The notes under the pieces are model-generated. The model made no database searches, was not told the DNA's origin, and saw only the letters and a program-made list of their open reading frames with translations. Below, in pieces: positions 25,313 through 34,400 of a stretch of DNA of 45,468 nt (within the stretch, counting starts at the first letter, position 1; each line of letters starts with the position of its first letter). The DNA lies in contig JAGVOW010000088.1 in assembly GCA_020052515.1 (NCBI GenBank), positions 1 through 45,468 on the forward strand, in the 5' to 3' direction. The translations under genes and the position numbers were made by a program. The stretch is from Brevinematales bacterium. Its GTDB lineage: Bacteria; Spirochaetota; Brevinematia; Brevinematales; JAOACQ01.

Positions 25313-25344
25313 AAATCGAGGAAGGGTTGTATGAATAACACAAA

Positions 25345-25370
25345 GCAAAAAGACCGAGATCTTTTTGCTT
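25345..25370 (-). terminator. Hairpin after hydE / at the island edge
   Basis: AGCAAAAAGA and its complement TCTTTTTGCT (11-bp arms counting one further flanking base on each side, loop CCGAGA) form a perfect stem. On the minus strand it is followed by TTGTGTTATTC, a weak U-rich run. It could end transcription from hydG-hydE just before the island promoter. Because the stem is A/U-rich the termination strength is uncertain. Confidence 0.45.
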
Positions 25371-25504
25371 GTTTTGTATGCGGCATCCTGTACAATGTGT
25401 TATTTTTCCTTTTACTGTTAACAAATTATTCTTGTGTGCCAGATAGGCGTAGCATATCTGGCAATTCATGCCGCAAGAAGCGATTATTTGTTTGTCAATT
25501 CGTC

Positions 25505-26494
25505 CTACAATGCCAGAGCATCCCCTCTCCCACTCTGTATCTCCCTTCCAATACTCTTCATTCGCAATGCCAGACAACCCAAACATTGTTCCCCGCTTTC
25601 CTCAATACAGATTTTACCGGGATAAAGAAGATAATGCTTTCTATAAGCAATCGGCGTAATATTGGGCATCAAGACATTGGCCCCGGCCAGAATCATCTTT
25701 TCCCGCCCAAATTTATCAAGGCTTCCCGCGGCGGTTGTCGCTGGAATGTGCGTTTTCGGCATCAGGAGCCTGAGGAGGGCCGTGGCCCGGATAGTCAGAA
25801 TAATGTCTTCCTGCTTTGCCTCATTTAAAGGCGTGTCCGGATTCGGAATAAAAGGCCCAATGCCTGCCATATCCAGCTCTAATTTCGCGCACAAAAGCGC
25901 GTTTTGAATGCGGATTTTTTCTGTCTCTCCGGGCAGGCCTACCATATAGCCTGAGCCCACTTGATAATCAGCTTCTTTTAAATCAGAAAGGGCTTTTAAT
26001 CTTCTCTCCAGAGGAATACCGCCGCGAAGCTTCGCATGGAGAGCGGGGTCAGACGTTTCAAAGCGTAGAAGATACCGGTCAGCTCCCGCTTTTTTGAGTA
26101 GGCGGTATTCCTCCTCCGTTTTAACGCCGCAGGAAAGAACAATGGCCGCGTTGGGAAAGCCATTCCTGATCTTCTCCACGATTCCTGCCAGAACAGAAGC
26201 CTGAAAACAAGGATCTTCTCCGCTTTGCAGGACAAAGCTCCTGAGACCCTGCTGGTAACCTGATTTTACTGTTTCTAAAATCTCTTTTTCATTCAATCGA
26301 TAGCGTGTTACTTTATTATTGCTCCGCCGAATGCCGCAGTACAAACAATCCTGAGCGCAATAATTTGAAAATTCAATTAAACCCCGGAGCCACACTCCAT
26401 TGCCATGGACTTTTTGACAGACTTTTGCGGCTTCTACGATCAAAGTTTCTGTATCAACTTCTTTATAGAAATCAATTATGGATTCTTTAGTCAA
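25505..26494 (-). CDS. hydE: [FeFe]-hydrogenase H-cluster radical SAM maturase HydE
   Basis: The 329-residue protein has the radical SAM site CX3CX2C in NYCAQDCLYCGIRRSN and other HydE features: FVLQSGEDPCF, LRFETSDPALHAKLRGG, GSGYMVGLPGET and GPFIPNPDTPL. HydE converts the HydG iron-cyanide-carbonyl synthon on the way to the H-cluster dithiomethylamine unit. The start is TTG at 26494, supported by AAGGGG seven bases upstream. The gene follows hydG after a spacer that is nearly all a 40-bp palindrome. Length and motifs are normal. Confidence 0.94.
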   Translation of the reverse strand: MTKESIIDFYKEVDTETLIVEAAKVCQKVHGNGVWLRGLIEFSNYCAQDCLYCGIRRSNNKVTRYRLNEKEILETVKSGYQQGLRSFVLQSGEDPCFQASVLAGIVEKIRNGFPNAAIVLSCGVKTEEEYRLLKKAGADRYLLRFETSDPALHAKLRGGIPLERRLKALSDLKEADYQVGSGYMVGLPGETEKIRIQNALLCAKLELDMAGIGPFIPNPDTPLNEAKQEDIILTIRATALLRLLMPKTHIPATTAAGSLDKFGREKMILAGANVLMPNITPIAYRKHYLLYPGKICIEESGEQCLGCLALRMKSIGREIQSGRGDALAL

Positions 26495-26505
26495 GACTAA
26501 CCCCT

Positions 26506-26545
26506 TGCACTATAGGCGCGGTTAATTAACCGCGCCTATAGTGCA
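26506..26545. repeat. 40-bp perfect palindrome between hydG and hydE
   Basis: Arms 26506-26525 and 26526-26545 are perfect 20-bp reverse complements without a spacer; the sequence runs TGCACTATAGGCGCGGTTAA and then its complement, with TTAATTAA at the centre. It starts 1 bp from the hydG stop and ends just before the hydE ribosome site. In mRNA it would form a very stable hairpin that may separate hydG and hydE messages or protect the hydG 3' end. Confidence 0.9.
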
Positions 26546-26546
26546 C

Positions 26547-27980
26547 TCAAAAATAAATATCCCGCTTCCCTTTCTCTATTTCCGATAGAACTTTGGTCAT
26601 TTTTTCTTTCAAGGCTTTCTGGTCCAATTCATTCACTATTTTATCAATCAATTTCAGGCCTTTTTCCCTTGTCGCTTGTGATGCGTAGTCCAGCAAATAT
26701 TCCTTGAAGGTAAAAGCGCCGTTAGGCATACAGAATTCTTTGATCAAGCCCGGCTTCGCGAGGTCCATAAAGTCATGCCCTACTCTGCCCTTTCTGTAGC
26801 ATCCGGTGCAGAAGGAAGGAATGTATTCTTCATCAATCAAGTCAGAAATGACTTCATCCAGATTTCTGTGATCACCCAACGAAAACTGGCTTCCTGCTTC
26901 TTTTTGATCAGAATGTTCATTTTGATGAACTTGTTCGTGTGAATAAGCGCCTGGATTGGTCCTCGACCCCGCTGAAATCTGGCTGATCCCATAATGAAAA
27001 AGCTCTGTCCGAATCGCCTCGCTTTCCCGTGTGCTCAAAATAATACCCGTGTAAGGCAATGCCACACGAATGACCGCCACCAGTTTTTTGAAATCCTCAT
27101 CACTTACCGGATAAGGCACATGAGAAGAAATAGCGGAACCTTCCGCAGGCATAAGGCGTGGAATGCTCACTGTATGAGGCCCGCATCCAAATACTTTTTC
27201 CAGATGAAAAGCATGCTCCATCAACCCTAATACTTCGAATTTATAATCCCCCAGCCCAAAAAGTGCGCCGATCCCCACATCGTCAATCCCGCCTTCCATC
27301 GCGCGATCCATTACTGTCAACCGGTAAGCGTAATCCGCCTTCGGGCCGGAAGGGTGGTACTCTTTATAAAGAACGGGGTCATAGGTTTCCTGAAAGCAGA
27401 TATAAGTCCCTATTTTTGAGGCCTTGAGCCGAGCGAAGCCTTTTGTTTCCATCGGCGCGATTTCCACATTGATCCTTCGGATAGAGCTCTTGCCGTCGCT
27501 CGCGGAATAGGCGGTATCAATGGCTTCTACAAAATAATCCAGCGGATTTTCTACTGACTCACCGCAAAGCATCAGAACGCGCTTGTGCCCTTCTTTCAAA
27601 AGAGAAACCACCTCTGAGTGGATTTGCTCCTGGGTCAGGACAGCGCGCGCAAGGGCCTTGTTGTCCCGCCGAAAGCCGCAGTAAAGACAGTTGTTTGAGC
27701 ATTTATTGCCGATATAGAGGGGGGCAAAAAGTACCAGCCTTTTACCATAAATCAGTTCTTTGATTTCTCTGGCTGTGTGTAAAAGCTTTTGTAGTTCAGC
27801 AGGGTCTTCTATTTGCAGAAGAAGAGCGGTATCTTCGAGAGATAGGCCTTTGAGTCGAAGCGCGCGGTTTAAAATAGCATCTACTTCTGAAGAGCTGGGC
27901 GGGCTTTTATGGGACAAATCAAAAAGCTTGTCTCTATCGATAAAAACTTCCCCGCTATTTTTTAAGTTTTTCTTTCCCAT
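26547..27980 (-). CDS. hydG: [FeFe]-hydrogenase H-cluster radical SAM maturase HydG
   Basis: The 477-residue enzyme has the radical SAM motif CSNNCLYCGFRRDN (CX3CX2C) and the C-terminal auxiliary cluster motif CX2CX22C (FCTGCYRKGRVG ... EFCMPNG) that marks HydG and separates it from ThiH. It splits tyrosine into p-cresol, CO and cyanide and builds an iron synthon on the auxiliary cluster. GAGGAG seven bases before the ATG at 27980 supports the start, which lies 26 bp inside the upstream regulator gene. Length is typical (about 470). Confidence 0.96.
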   Translation of the reverse strand: MGKKNLKNSGEVFIDRDKLFDLSHKSPPSSSEVDAILNRALRLKGLSLEDTALLLQIEDPAELQKLLHTAREIKELIYGKRLVLFAPLYIGNKCSNNCLYCGFRRDNKALARAVLTQEQIHSEVVSLLKEGHKRVLMLCGESVENPLDYFVEAIDTAYSASDGKSSIRRINVEIAPMETKGFARLKASKIGTYICFQETYDPVLYKEYHPSGPKADYAYRLTVMDRAMEGGIDDVGIGALFGLGDYKFEVLGLMEHAFHLEKVFGCGPHTVSIPRLMPAEGSAISSHVPYPVSDEDFKKLVAVIRVALPYTGIILSTRESEAIRTELFHYGISQISAGSRTNPGAYSHEQVHQNEHSDQKEAGSQFSLGDHRNLDEVISDLIDEEYIPSFCTGCYRKGRVGHDFMDLAKPGLIKEFCMPNGAFTFKEYLLDYASQATREKGLKLIDKIVNELDQKALKEKMTKVLSEIEKGKRDIYF

Positions 27981-28239
27981 TCGATTTCTCCTCTTTATAC
28001 TTTGTCAAAAGCGACTTTACGGACACGCCCGGTAAACGGCCGATCTTGCCGGTCATCGCTCCTACTTCATCCGTAGTGCCTTCGACAATCAGAGAAATTA
28101 TATGGATTTTTTTGTCCCGCAGAGGCAAGCCCTGTCTTCCCAGAATAATGGAACCATACTGATGCAAAATAGCGTTTAATTGCTCCACACTCTCCATATT
28201 TTCCACAAGAATTGCGACTACCCCGATTCTCTTTTCCAT
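27955..28239 (-). CDS. TM1266-family putative regulator of the iron-only hydrogenase system
   Basis: The 94-residue protein is an ACT-like domain: MEKRIGVVAILVENMESVEQLNAIL, then HISLIVEGTTDEVGAMTGKIGRLPGVSVKSL. The LNAILHQYGSIILGRQGLP segment is characteristic of the small TM1266 family encoded with hydE/hydG, proposed to be an iron-only hydrogenase system regulator. It has no DNA-binding domain, so it may act by binding a ligand or a partner protein. It is the first gene of the hydG-hydE unit and overlaps hydG. Confidence 0.88.
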   Translation of the reverse strand: MEKRIGVVAILVENMESVEQLNAILHQYGSIILGRQGLPLRDKKIHIISLIVEGTTDEVGAMTGKIGRLPGVSVKSLLTKYKEEKSNGKEKLKK

Positions 28240-28334
28240 CAGAAGACCTCCGGATCAGAATAGAAACTTTGAATTCCTTGAGACAAGAATTTCTCTATCT
28301 CTCAGAATAAAATTCGATTCATTTTTATATTAAT

Positions 28335-28363
28335 AGAATAGAATGTATTTTAAAAATAAGCAA
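28335..28363 (-). promoter_or_regulatory. Possible promoter of the TM1266-hydG-hydE unit
   Basis: On the minus strand TTGCTT (28358-28363) and TATTCT (28335-28340) are 17 bp apart, about 95 nt before the ATG at 28239. Both boxes deviate from consensus. An imperfect inverted repeat around CTTGAGACAAG (about 28271-28293) lies downstream and could be an operator or leader hairpin. Confidence 0.38.
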
Positions 28364-28398
28364 AATTTCTCGTCTTTCCTTTTCTTTTCAATCTATGT

Positions 28399-28404
28399 TA
28401 TAAT
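28399..28404 (+). promoter_or_regulatory. -10 box of the cyclic glucan synthase gene
   Basis: A consensus TATAAT lies 42 bp before the chosen GTG at 28446; the -35 region (TTCCTT at 28376-28381) is poor. The expected start point near 28411 would leave no leader for the ATG at 28413, which favours the GTG at 28446. Confidence 0.5.
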
Positions 28405-28445
28405 AGAAGGCAATGAACTTTTCTTTTTCTTGCAAGGAGTTTTTA

Positions 28446-31400
28446 GTGTCCATACAATCTCTTAAGGATGGTCTTTCGGCCGCGAAGGAGCGTATTGACA
28501 AAGTCCTGCCGAAAAAGAAACTGGAGGAAGAACAGCCCCTCAGATCAGAGCTTTTCAGTCTGGACCAGTTTGAACAGCATGCGAAAAGCCTGGCCGGGAA
28601 ACACACGGTGAGATTTAAGAGAGGACGGGAAAAGCTTCTGTCCCGGCTGGAAGAAAACGAAGATACCATCGTGAAAGCCTATGAATTGCTTGCTGATGAG
28701 GAAAACTCTAAAAGAAAAATATCGCCAGCCGGGGAGTGGTTGCTGGACAATTACTATCTAATCGAAGAACAAATACGCCTCGCGAAAAGATTCCTGCCGA
28801 AGGGTTACAGCCTTGAATTGCCTAATTTGATAAAAGGCCCTCTGGCCGGTTATCCCAGGGTTTACGATATTGCCATGGAGATAGTTTCCCATGGGGATGG
28901 ACGCGTTGATTTGAAAGGCCTTACCGATTTTGTTTCAGCGTATCAGACGGTAAAGCATTTGAAGTTGGGCGAGCTTTGGGCCATTCCCATAATGATCAGG
29001 CTAGCTTTAATTGAAAACCTGAGACGTGTTTCTTCGCGCATGGTATTATCGCAAATTGGCTATGGCAAGGCCGATTACTGGGCAAACCGTATTCTGGCAG
29101 TGTCCGCAAAAGATACCGACGGCGTTGTCCTGGAAATTGCCGCAATGGCGAAGTTTGACCTTCCGCTTTCAGATGCTTTCGTAGCGGAATTTGTAAGAAG
29201 GCTTCAAGGCCAGACTTCTGCTCTCAACCTTCCCCTAGTATGGCTGGAAAAAAAGCTTTCTGAACAAGGAGAAACCATTGACCGGCTCATTCAATTAACC
29301 AGCCGGAAAAAAGCCGTAAATCAGGTTTCAATCGCGAACACTATTATGAGCCTGCGCTTTCTGGATACCGTTGATTGGCATGATTTTGTCGAAAATTTAA
29401 GCGTTACCAATAATATTTTAAAACAGGATCCTTCGGGCGATTACGAAAATATGTCTTTTGTTACGCGTGATCGCTACCGGCATATGATCGAAAAACTTTC
29501 CGCGCGGAGCCGTCAGACCGAAGAGGAAACCGCGGCACGGGTTGTGCGAATAGCGCAGGAAGCAAAATCGCTGAAAGGCAACAATGACCGTACCGCGCAC
29601 ATAGGTTTTTATCTTATTGATAAAGGCCTCGAAAAGTTCTGCCATTCACTGAATATCCGTCTGCTTTTCAGAGAGCATCTCCAGGCAAAAAAGACCCTGC
29701 TGCCGCTGATCTTGTACACAAGCTCGATTGTCCTTACGACATTTGCCGTGACAATATTGACTTTGTTTCTGGCATGGAAACCGGGATTCCAGCACTGGCA
29801 ATGGCTGGTTTTATTTGGTTTACCATTGCTATTTGTAACCAGCCAGACTGTGGTTTCCCTGGTAAACTGGGTCTCCACACTTCTGGTTAACCCTGAAAAA
29901 CTGCCTGAAATGGATTTCTCGAAAGGCATACCCGCGTCCGCTCATACGCTGGTTGTAGTTCCGTCAATGCTGGGCAACATAAGGGCTGTCGAAACGCTTA
30001 TTGAAAACTTGGAAATCCGTTATCTCGCGAATACTGACAAAAATCTGGATTTTGCTTTATTGACTGATTTTACCGATGCCGGACAGGAAACTATGCCCGA
30101 GGATAAGCAATTACTTTCGTTAGCCAAAGAAGGCATAGAAAAACTCAATCAAAAATACCGCCGGCTTAAAGAAAACAGTTTCTATCTTTTTCACCGGCCG
30201 CGAAAATGGAACGAACAGGAAAAAATATGGATGGGATATGAGCGTAAAAGAGGCAAACTTTCGGATTTGAATTCCCTTCTCCGCGACGGGGGTACAGAAA
30301 AATTTAGCATGGTAATCGGCGATCCCTCGTCTCTTCAGAATGTTAAATACGTGTTCACTCTAGATACTGACACCCGAATGCCGAGAAATGCAGCGAGAGA
30401 ACTGGTGGAGATAATTTCACATCCACTGAACAGGCCGGTATATGATGAGAAGAAACGGCGTGTTGCCTCCGGGTATGGTATTCTGCAGCCTAGAGTCGAG
30501 GCCAGTTATCCTGGTGATAATCCCTCTTTATTCGTCAATATTTACGGAGGAGAACCCGGCATTGACCCTTACACAAAAGCGGTATCGGACGTCTATCAGG
30601 ACCTGTTTCACGAGGGTTCCTTTATTGGAAAAGGACTTTACGATGTGGACGCTTTTGAAAAATGCCTGGACGGGCGTTTACCGGAAAACCTGATATTAAG
30701 CCACGACCTCTTGGAAGGCTGTTACGCACGCTGCGCGCTGGTTACCGGCGTTCAGTTATATGAAGAGTTTCCAGCGGGTTACCTGAAGGACATGAACCGC
30801 AGACATCGCTGGATACGCGGCGACTGGCAGATAGCCAGATGGCTGTTGCCTTTCGTTTCAGGTTTCAAGCATAAAAAAGTAAAAAACCCGGTTTCTTTTT
30901 TATCAAAATGGAAAATATTAGACAATTTGAGAAGAAGCCTGGTTCCCGCGTCAACCCTTTTTCTGCTTTTATCCGGATGGATGCTGTATCAGCCCTCGTG
31001 GTTCTGGACGATAACTGTAATTATTTTTACCGGTTTGCCCGGCCTGCTGATATCGTTGTCTGAAGTTATTAGAAAACCCCATGAAATATCGATAAAGTCC
31101 CAATTTGGATCGGCGTTTTCCTCAACTGGTATTCGCGCCGCTCAATTTTGCTTTTCTATAATCTTTGTCGTATATGAGGCTTATATCAGTCTAAACGCGA
31201 TATTGACTACATTGTGGCGGCTGATTGTATCACGCAGGCGACTGCTGGAATGGGTTACATCCAGCGAATCGGAAACCCGGCCGCCGAAAACACTGCCAGA
31301 ATTTTACAAAAGGATGTTGCCCGCTCCCCTGGTTGCCGCTGCTTTTTTCATTGTTTGGGCTTTGACGCTTAAGACTATCGACGCGCTTGCGATGATCATT

Positions 31401-34400
31401 TCTAGCTTATGGCTGTTATCCCCTTTCATTACCAATATTATAAGCCGGACGCCATCTCCCCATAAAGTCAAGCTTTCCAGATCAAAGATTGATTTTCTCC
31501 GCAGCCTCTCCCGCAGGACCTGGGAATTCTTCGAAACCTTTGTTACAGGACAGGATAACTGGCTGCCCCCGGACAATTTTCAGGAAGAGTTCCTCTGCGC
31601 CGCGGCCCACAGGACATCGCCTACCAATATCGGTTTGTCTCTTACATCAAATCTGGCCGCGTATGATTTTGGTTATGTGTCCATGGGCGCACTGCTCGAC
31701 AGAACGGAAAAAGCGCTTATTACCATGAATAAAATGGAAAAATACCGAGGACATTTTTATAACTGGTACGATACCGAAACGCTAAACCCTTTGAAGCCTT
31801 TTTATATTTCTTCGGTTGACAGCGGGAACCTGGCCGGCCATCTGCTGGTTTTACGTTCCGGCCTTATGGAAATGCCCGGGAATAAAATAATATCCCCAAA
31901 ACTATTTGACGGACTTTCCGACACTTTAAATGTACTGCATGAAAGCTTTATAAGGTTAGAGAAAAGAAAAGTCAGCGGCCTGACGGATACCATAAAAAAA
32001 ATAAATGAACAGATAGAGTGTTTCAGGGACAAAATCCAGTCTCCGCCGGCCTCCCTTACTGAAATTCACGCGTTTTTGCGCCAGTTATTAGCCGATATCT
32101 CGAAAATGCTTTCCAGCCTGAACTGGCAGCACCTTGAAAAGGTTAAAAAATGGGCGCTGGCTTTTGAAAGACAGTGCTGCGATTACCTTAAGGAACTGTC
32201 TTTTTACGTTCCGTGGGTTTTGCTTCCGCCTGAAATACCCGGCATGTGGGACAAGGGTAATGACCAGCAGAAACAGCGCCTTAGCTGGCTGAGGAAAGAA
32301 TTCTTTTTCCTGGATAAAATTCCCTTACTGGGTGAATCCGCGAGACTCGAGATCAAATTACTGCCTTTAATAGATGAAGCACTCAAACACTTTGTTTTGC
32401 GCGATGATAACTCAATAAAGGAAAAGGAATGGTTTAGAGGTTTCAGGGCCGCTATTCAGGACGCAGGAAATAGGGCAAGCGCAAGAATCGGCTTGATCAA
32501 TGATTTAGCTCTGCGCTGCAGCGAGATGTCCGATATGGAATACGAATTTTTGTACAGCGAATCGTCACATCTCCTTTCTATTGGATACAATGCGGCCGAG
32601 CATAAACCGGACCCGTCCTTTTATGATCTTCTGGCGTCTGAAGCCAGGCTTTCCAGTTTTGTGGCAATTGCCCAGGGAAAGCTGCCCCAGGAGCATTGGT
32701 TTATGCTCGGCAGGCTGCTTTCAAAGCACGGTAGAAATCCCGTTCTGGTATCGTGGGGAGGTTCGATGTTTGAATACCTGATGCCTCTTCTGATAATGCC
32801 TACCTATGAAGGAACCCTGCTCGATAAAACGTATCAAGCCAGCATAGACTCTCAGATAGAGTATGCTTTCTGTAACAATATACCCTGGGGCATTTCCGAA
32901 TCTGGATACAACAAGCTGGATACGGGAATGGCCTATCAGTACCGCGCATTCGGAGTCCCGGAAATCGGTTTTAAAAGGGGCCTGTCCGAAGACCTGGTCA
33001 TTGCCCCCTATGCTTCTGTCCTGGCTCTCATGGTAGAACCGGAGAAAGCCTTCTGGAACCTGGAAAATTTGGACGCGGCCGGATTTAGCGGGGAATACGG
33101 TTTTTATGAGGCAATAGATTACACCCCATCCAGACTTGCCCATGATGAGACTCATGCGGTCGTTAAATCATACATGGCACATCACCAGGGTATGAGCTTA
33201 TTATCTCTCGCGTATATTCTGCTGGATAAGCCTATGCAGAGACGCTTTCTGGCAGACCCGATGTTTAAGGCCACGGAACTGCTTCTTCAGGAAAGGGTCC
33301 CGAAAGAAGTACCGTTCCTTTTTGATATCGAAGCAACCGGATTTCTCAGAAAAATTGAGGAAAGAGAGGCGCTATTACGCGTCTTTCCAAATCCCAATAC
33401 CCCTGTGCCCGAAATACACCTTTTGTCCAACGGCAAATACAGTGTTATGGTAACCAACTCCGGAGGAGGTTACAGCCGCTGGAAAAATATCGCGGTCACA
33501 AGATGGCACGAAGATGCGCAGCTTTCGAATGAAGGGACATTTCTGTATCTGCGCGATATGAAAACAGGGGAATTCTGGTCAACGGCATACCAGCCGGCTC
33601 TGCAAAAATCCAGAAATTATGAAGCAATATTCTCAAGGTCCCGGGCCGAATTCAAGCGCAGCGACCACCAGATAGATACCCATACGGAAATAGCGGTTTC
33701 ACCCGAAGACGATATTGAATTGCGCAGGGTGAAAATCACGAATAGGTCGCGCGGCAAGCGCGTTATTGAGGTTACCAGTTACGCGGAAGTGGTATTAAAT
33801 TATCCAGCGGATGACCAGGCGCACAAAACTTTCAGCAGCCTATTTGTTCAGACTGAAATAATAAGGTCGAACCAGGCGATTATCTGCAACCGGAGGCCCC
33901 GTTCTGAAAAGGACGCCTTTCCGCTTATGCTGCATCTGATGGCGGTCCACGGCAATTCAATTGAAGGCGCTACCTATGAAACTGACCGGAATAAATTTAT
34001 CGGCAGGTGCAATACGCCTGAAATCCCATTTGCCATGAGTAACATGGGAAATCTTTTAGACAGCGAAGGAGCGGTACTGGACCCGATCGTTTCGATTCGT
34101 TGCAGAATAGAACTGGAGAGCGAAGAAACGGCAACTATTGATTATATTACAGGAATATGTGACAGCATGGAATCCGCTCACAGGTTGATGGAAAAATATA
34201 GGGATCGCAATCTTGCCGATAGGGTTTTCGAACTTGCCTGGACGCACGGGCAGGTAGAGTTACAGCAGATCAACGCTACTGAAACTGAAGCGCAATTGTA
34301 TAGCCGCCTCGCTAGCGCAATCGTTTATTCCAATCCCGCATGGAGAGCAAACGTGAGTATCCTGAAGAAAAATTTCAGGGGACAGTCTGATCTATGGGGA

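Larger units (their letters stand above)
25272..25499 (-). pseudogene. N-terminal remnant of a DUF3795-like gene
   Basis: Six bases after the hydE stop a frame encodes IDKQIIASCGMNCQICYAYL, then AHKNNLLTVKGKITHCTGCR. This matches the DUF3795 start as I recall it (MDKxLIAPCGMNCxxCxAYLRxKNxCxGCR). The first codon is ATT where an ATG is expected. After the GCR motif the similarity ends, the frame runs through the hairpin at 25345-25370 and the island promoter, and stops at 25272. The typical remaining part of about 80-100 residues is absent, while a C-terminal ribbon of the same kind occurs at 7635-7751. I take it as the left half of a gene broken by the island. Confidence 0.65.

Noticed and set aside
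7741-25340. Attachment sites or target-site duplications at the island ends
   Set aside because: I compared the two borders by eye and saw no convincing direct repeat; no integrase, transposase or tRNA gene is present.
25331-25828. Plus-strand open frame of 165 residues across the island edge and hydE
   Set aside because: It is antisense to hydE, has low-complexity composition without any family pattern and no ribosome site; the DUF3795-like signal is on the other strand.
28413-28445. ATG at 28413 as the start of the glucan synthase gene
   Set aside because: It lies only 9 bp after the -10 box and has no ribosome site, while GTG at 28446 has AAGGAG at proper spacing.
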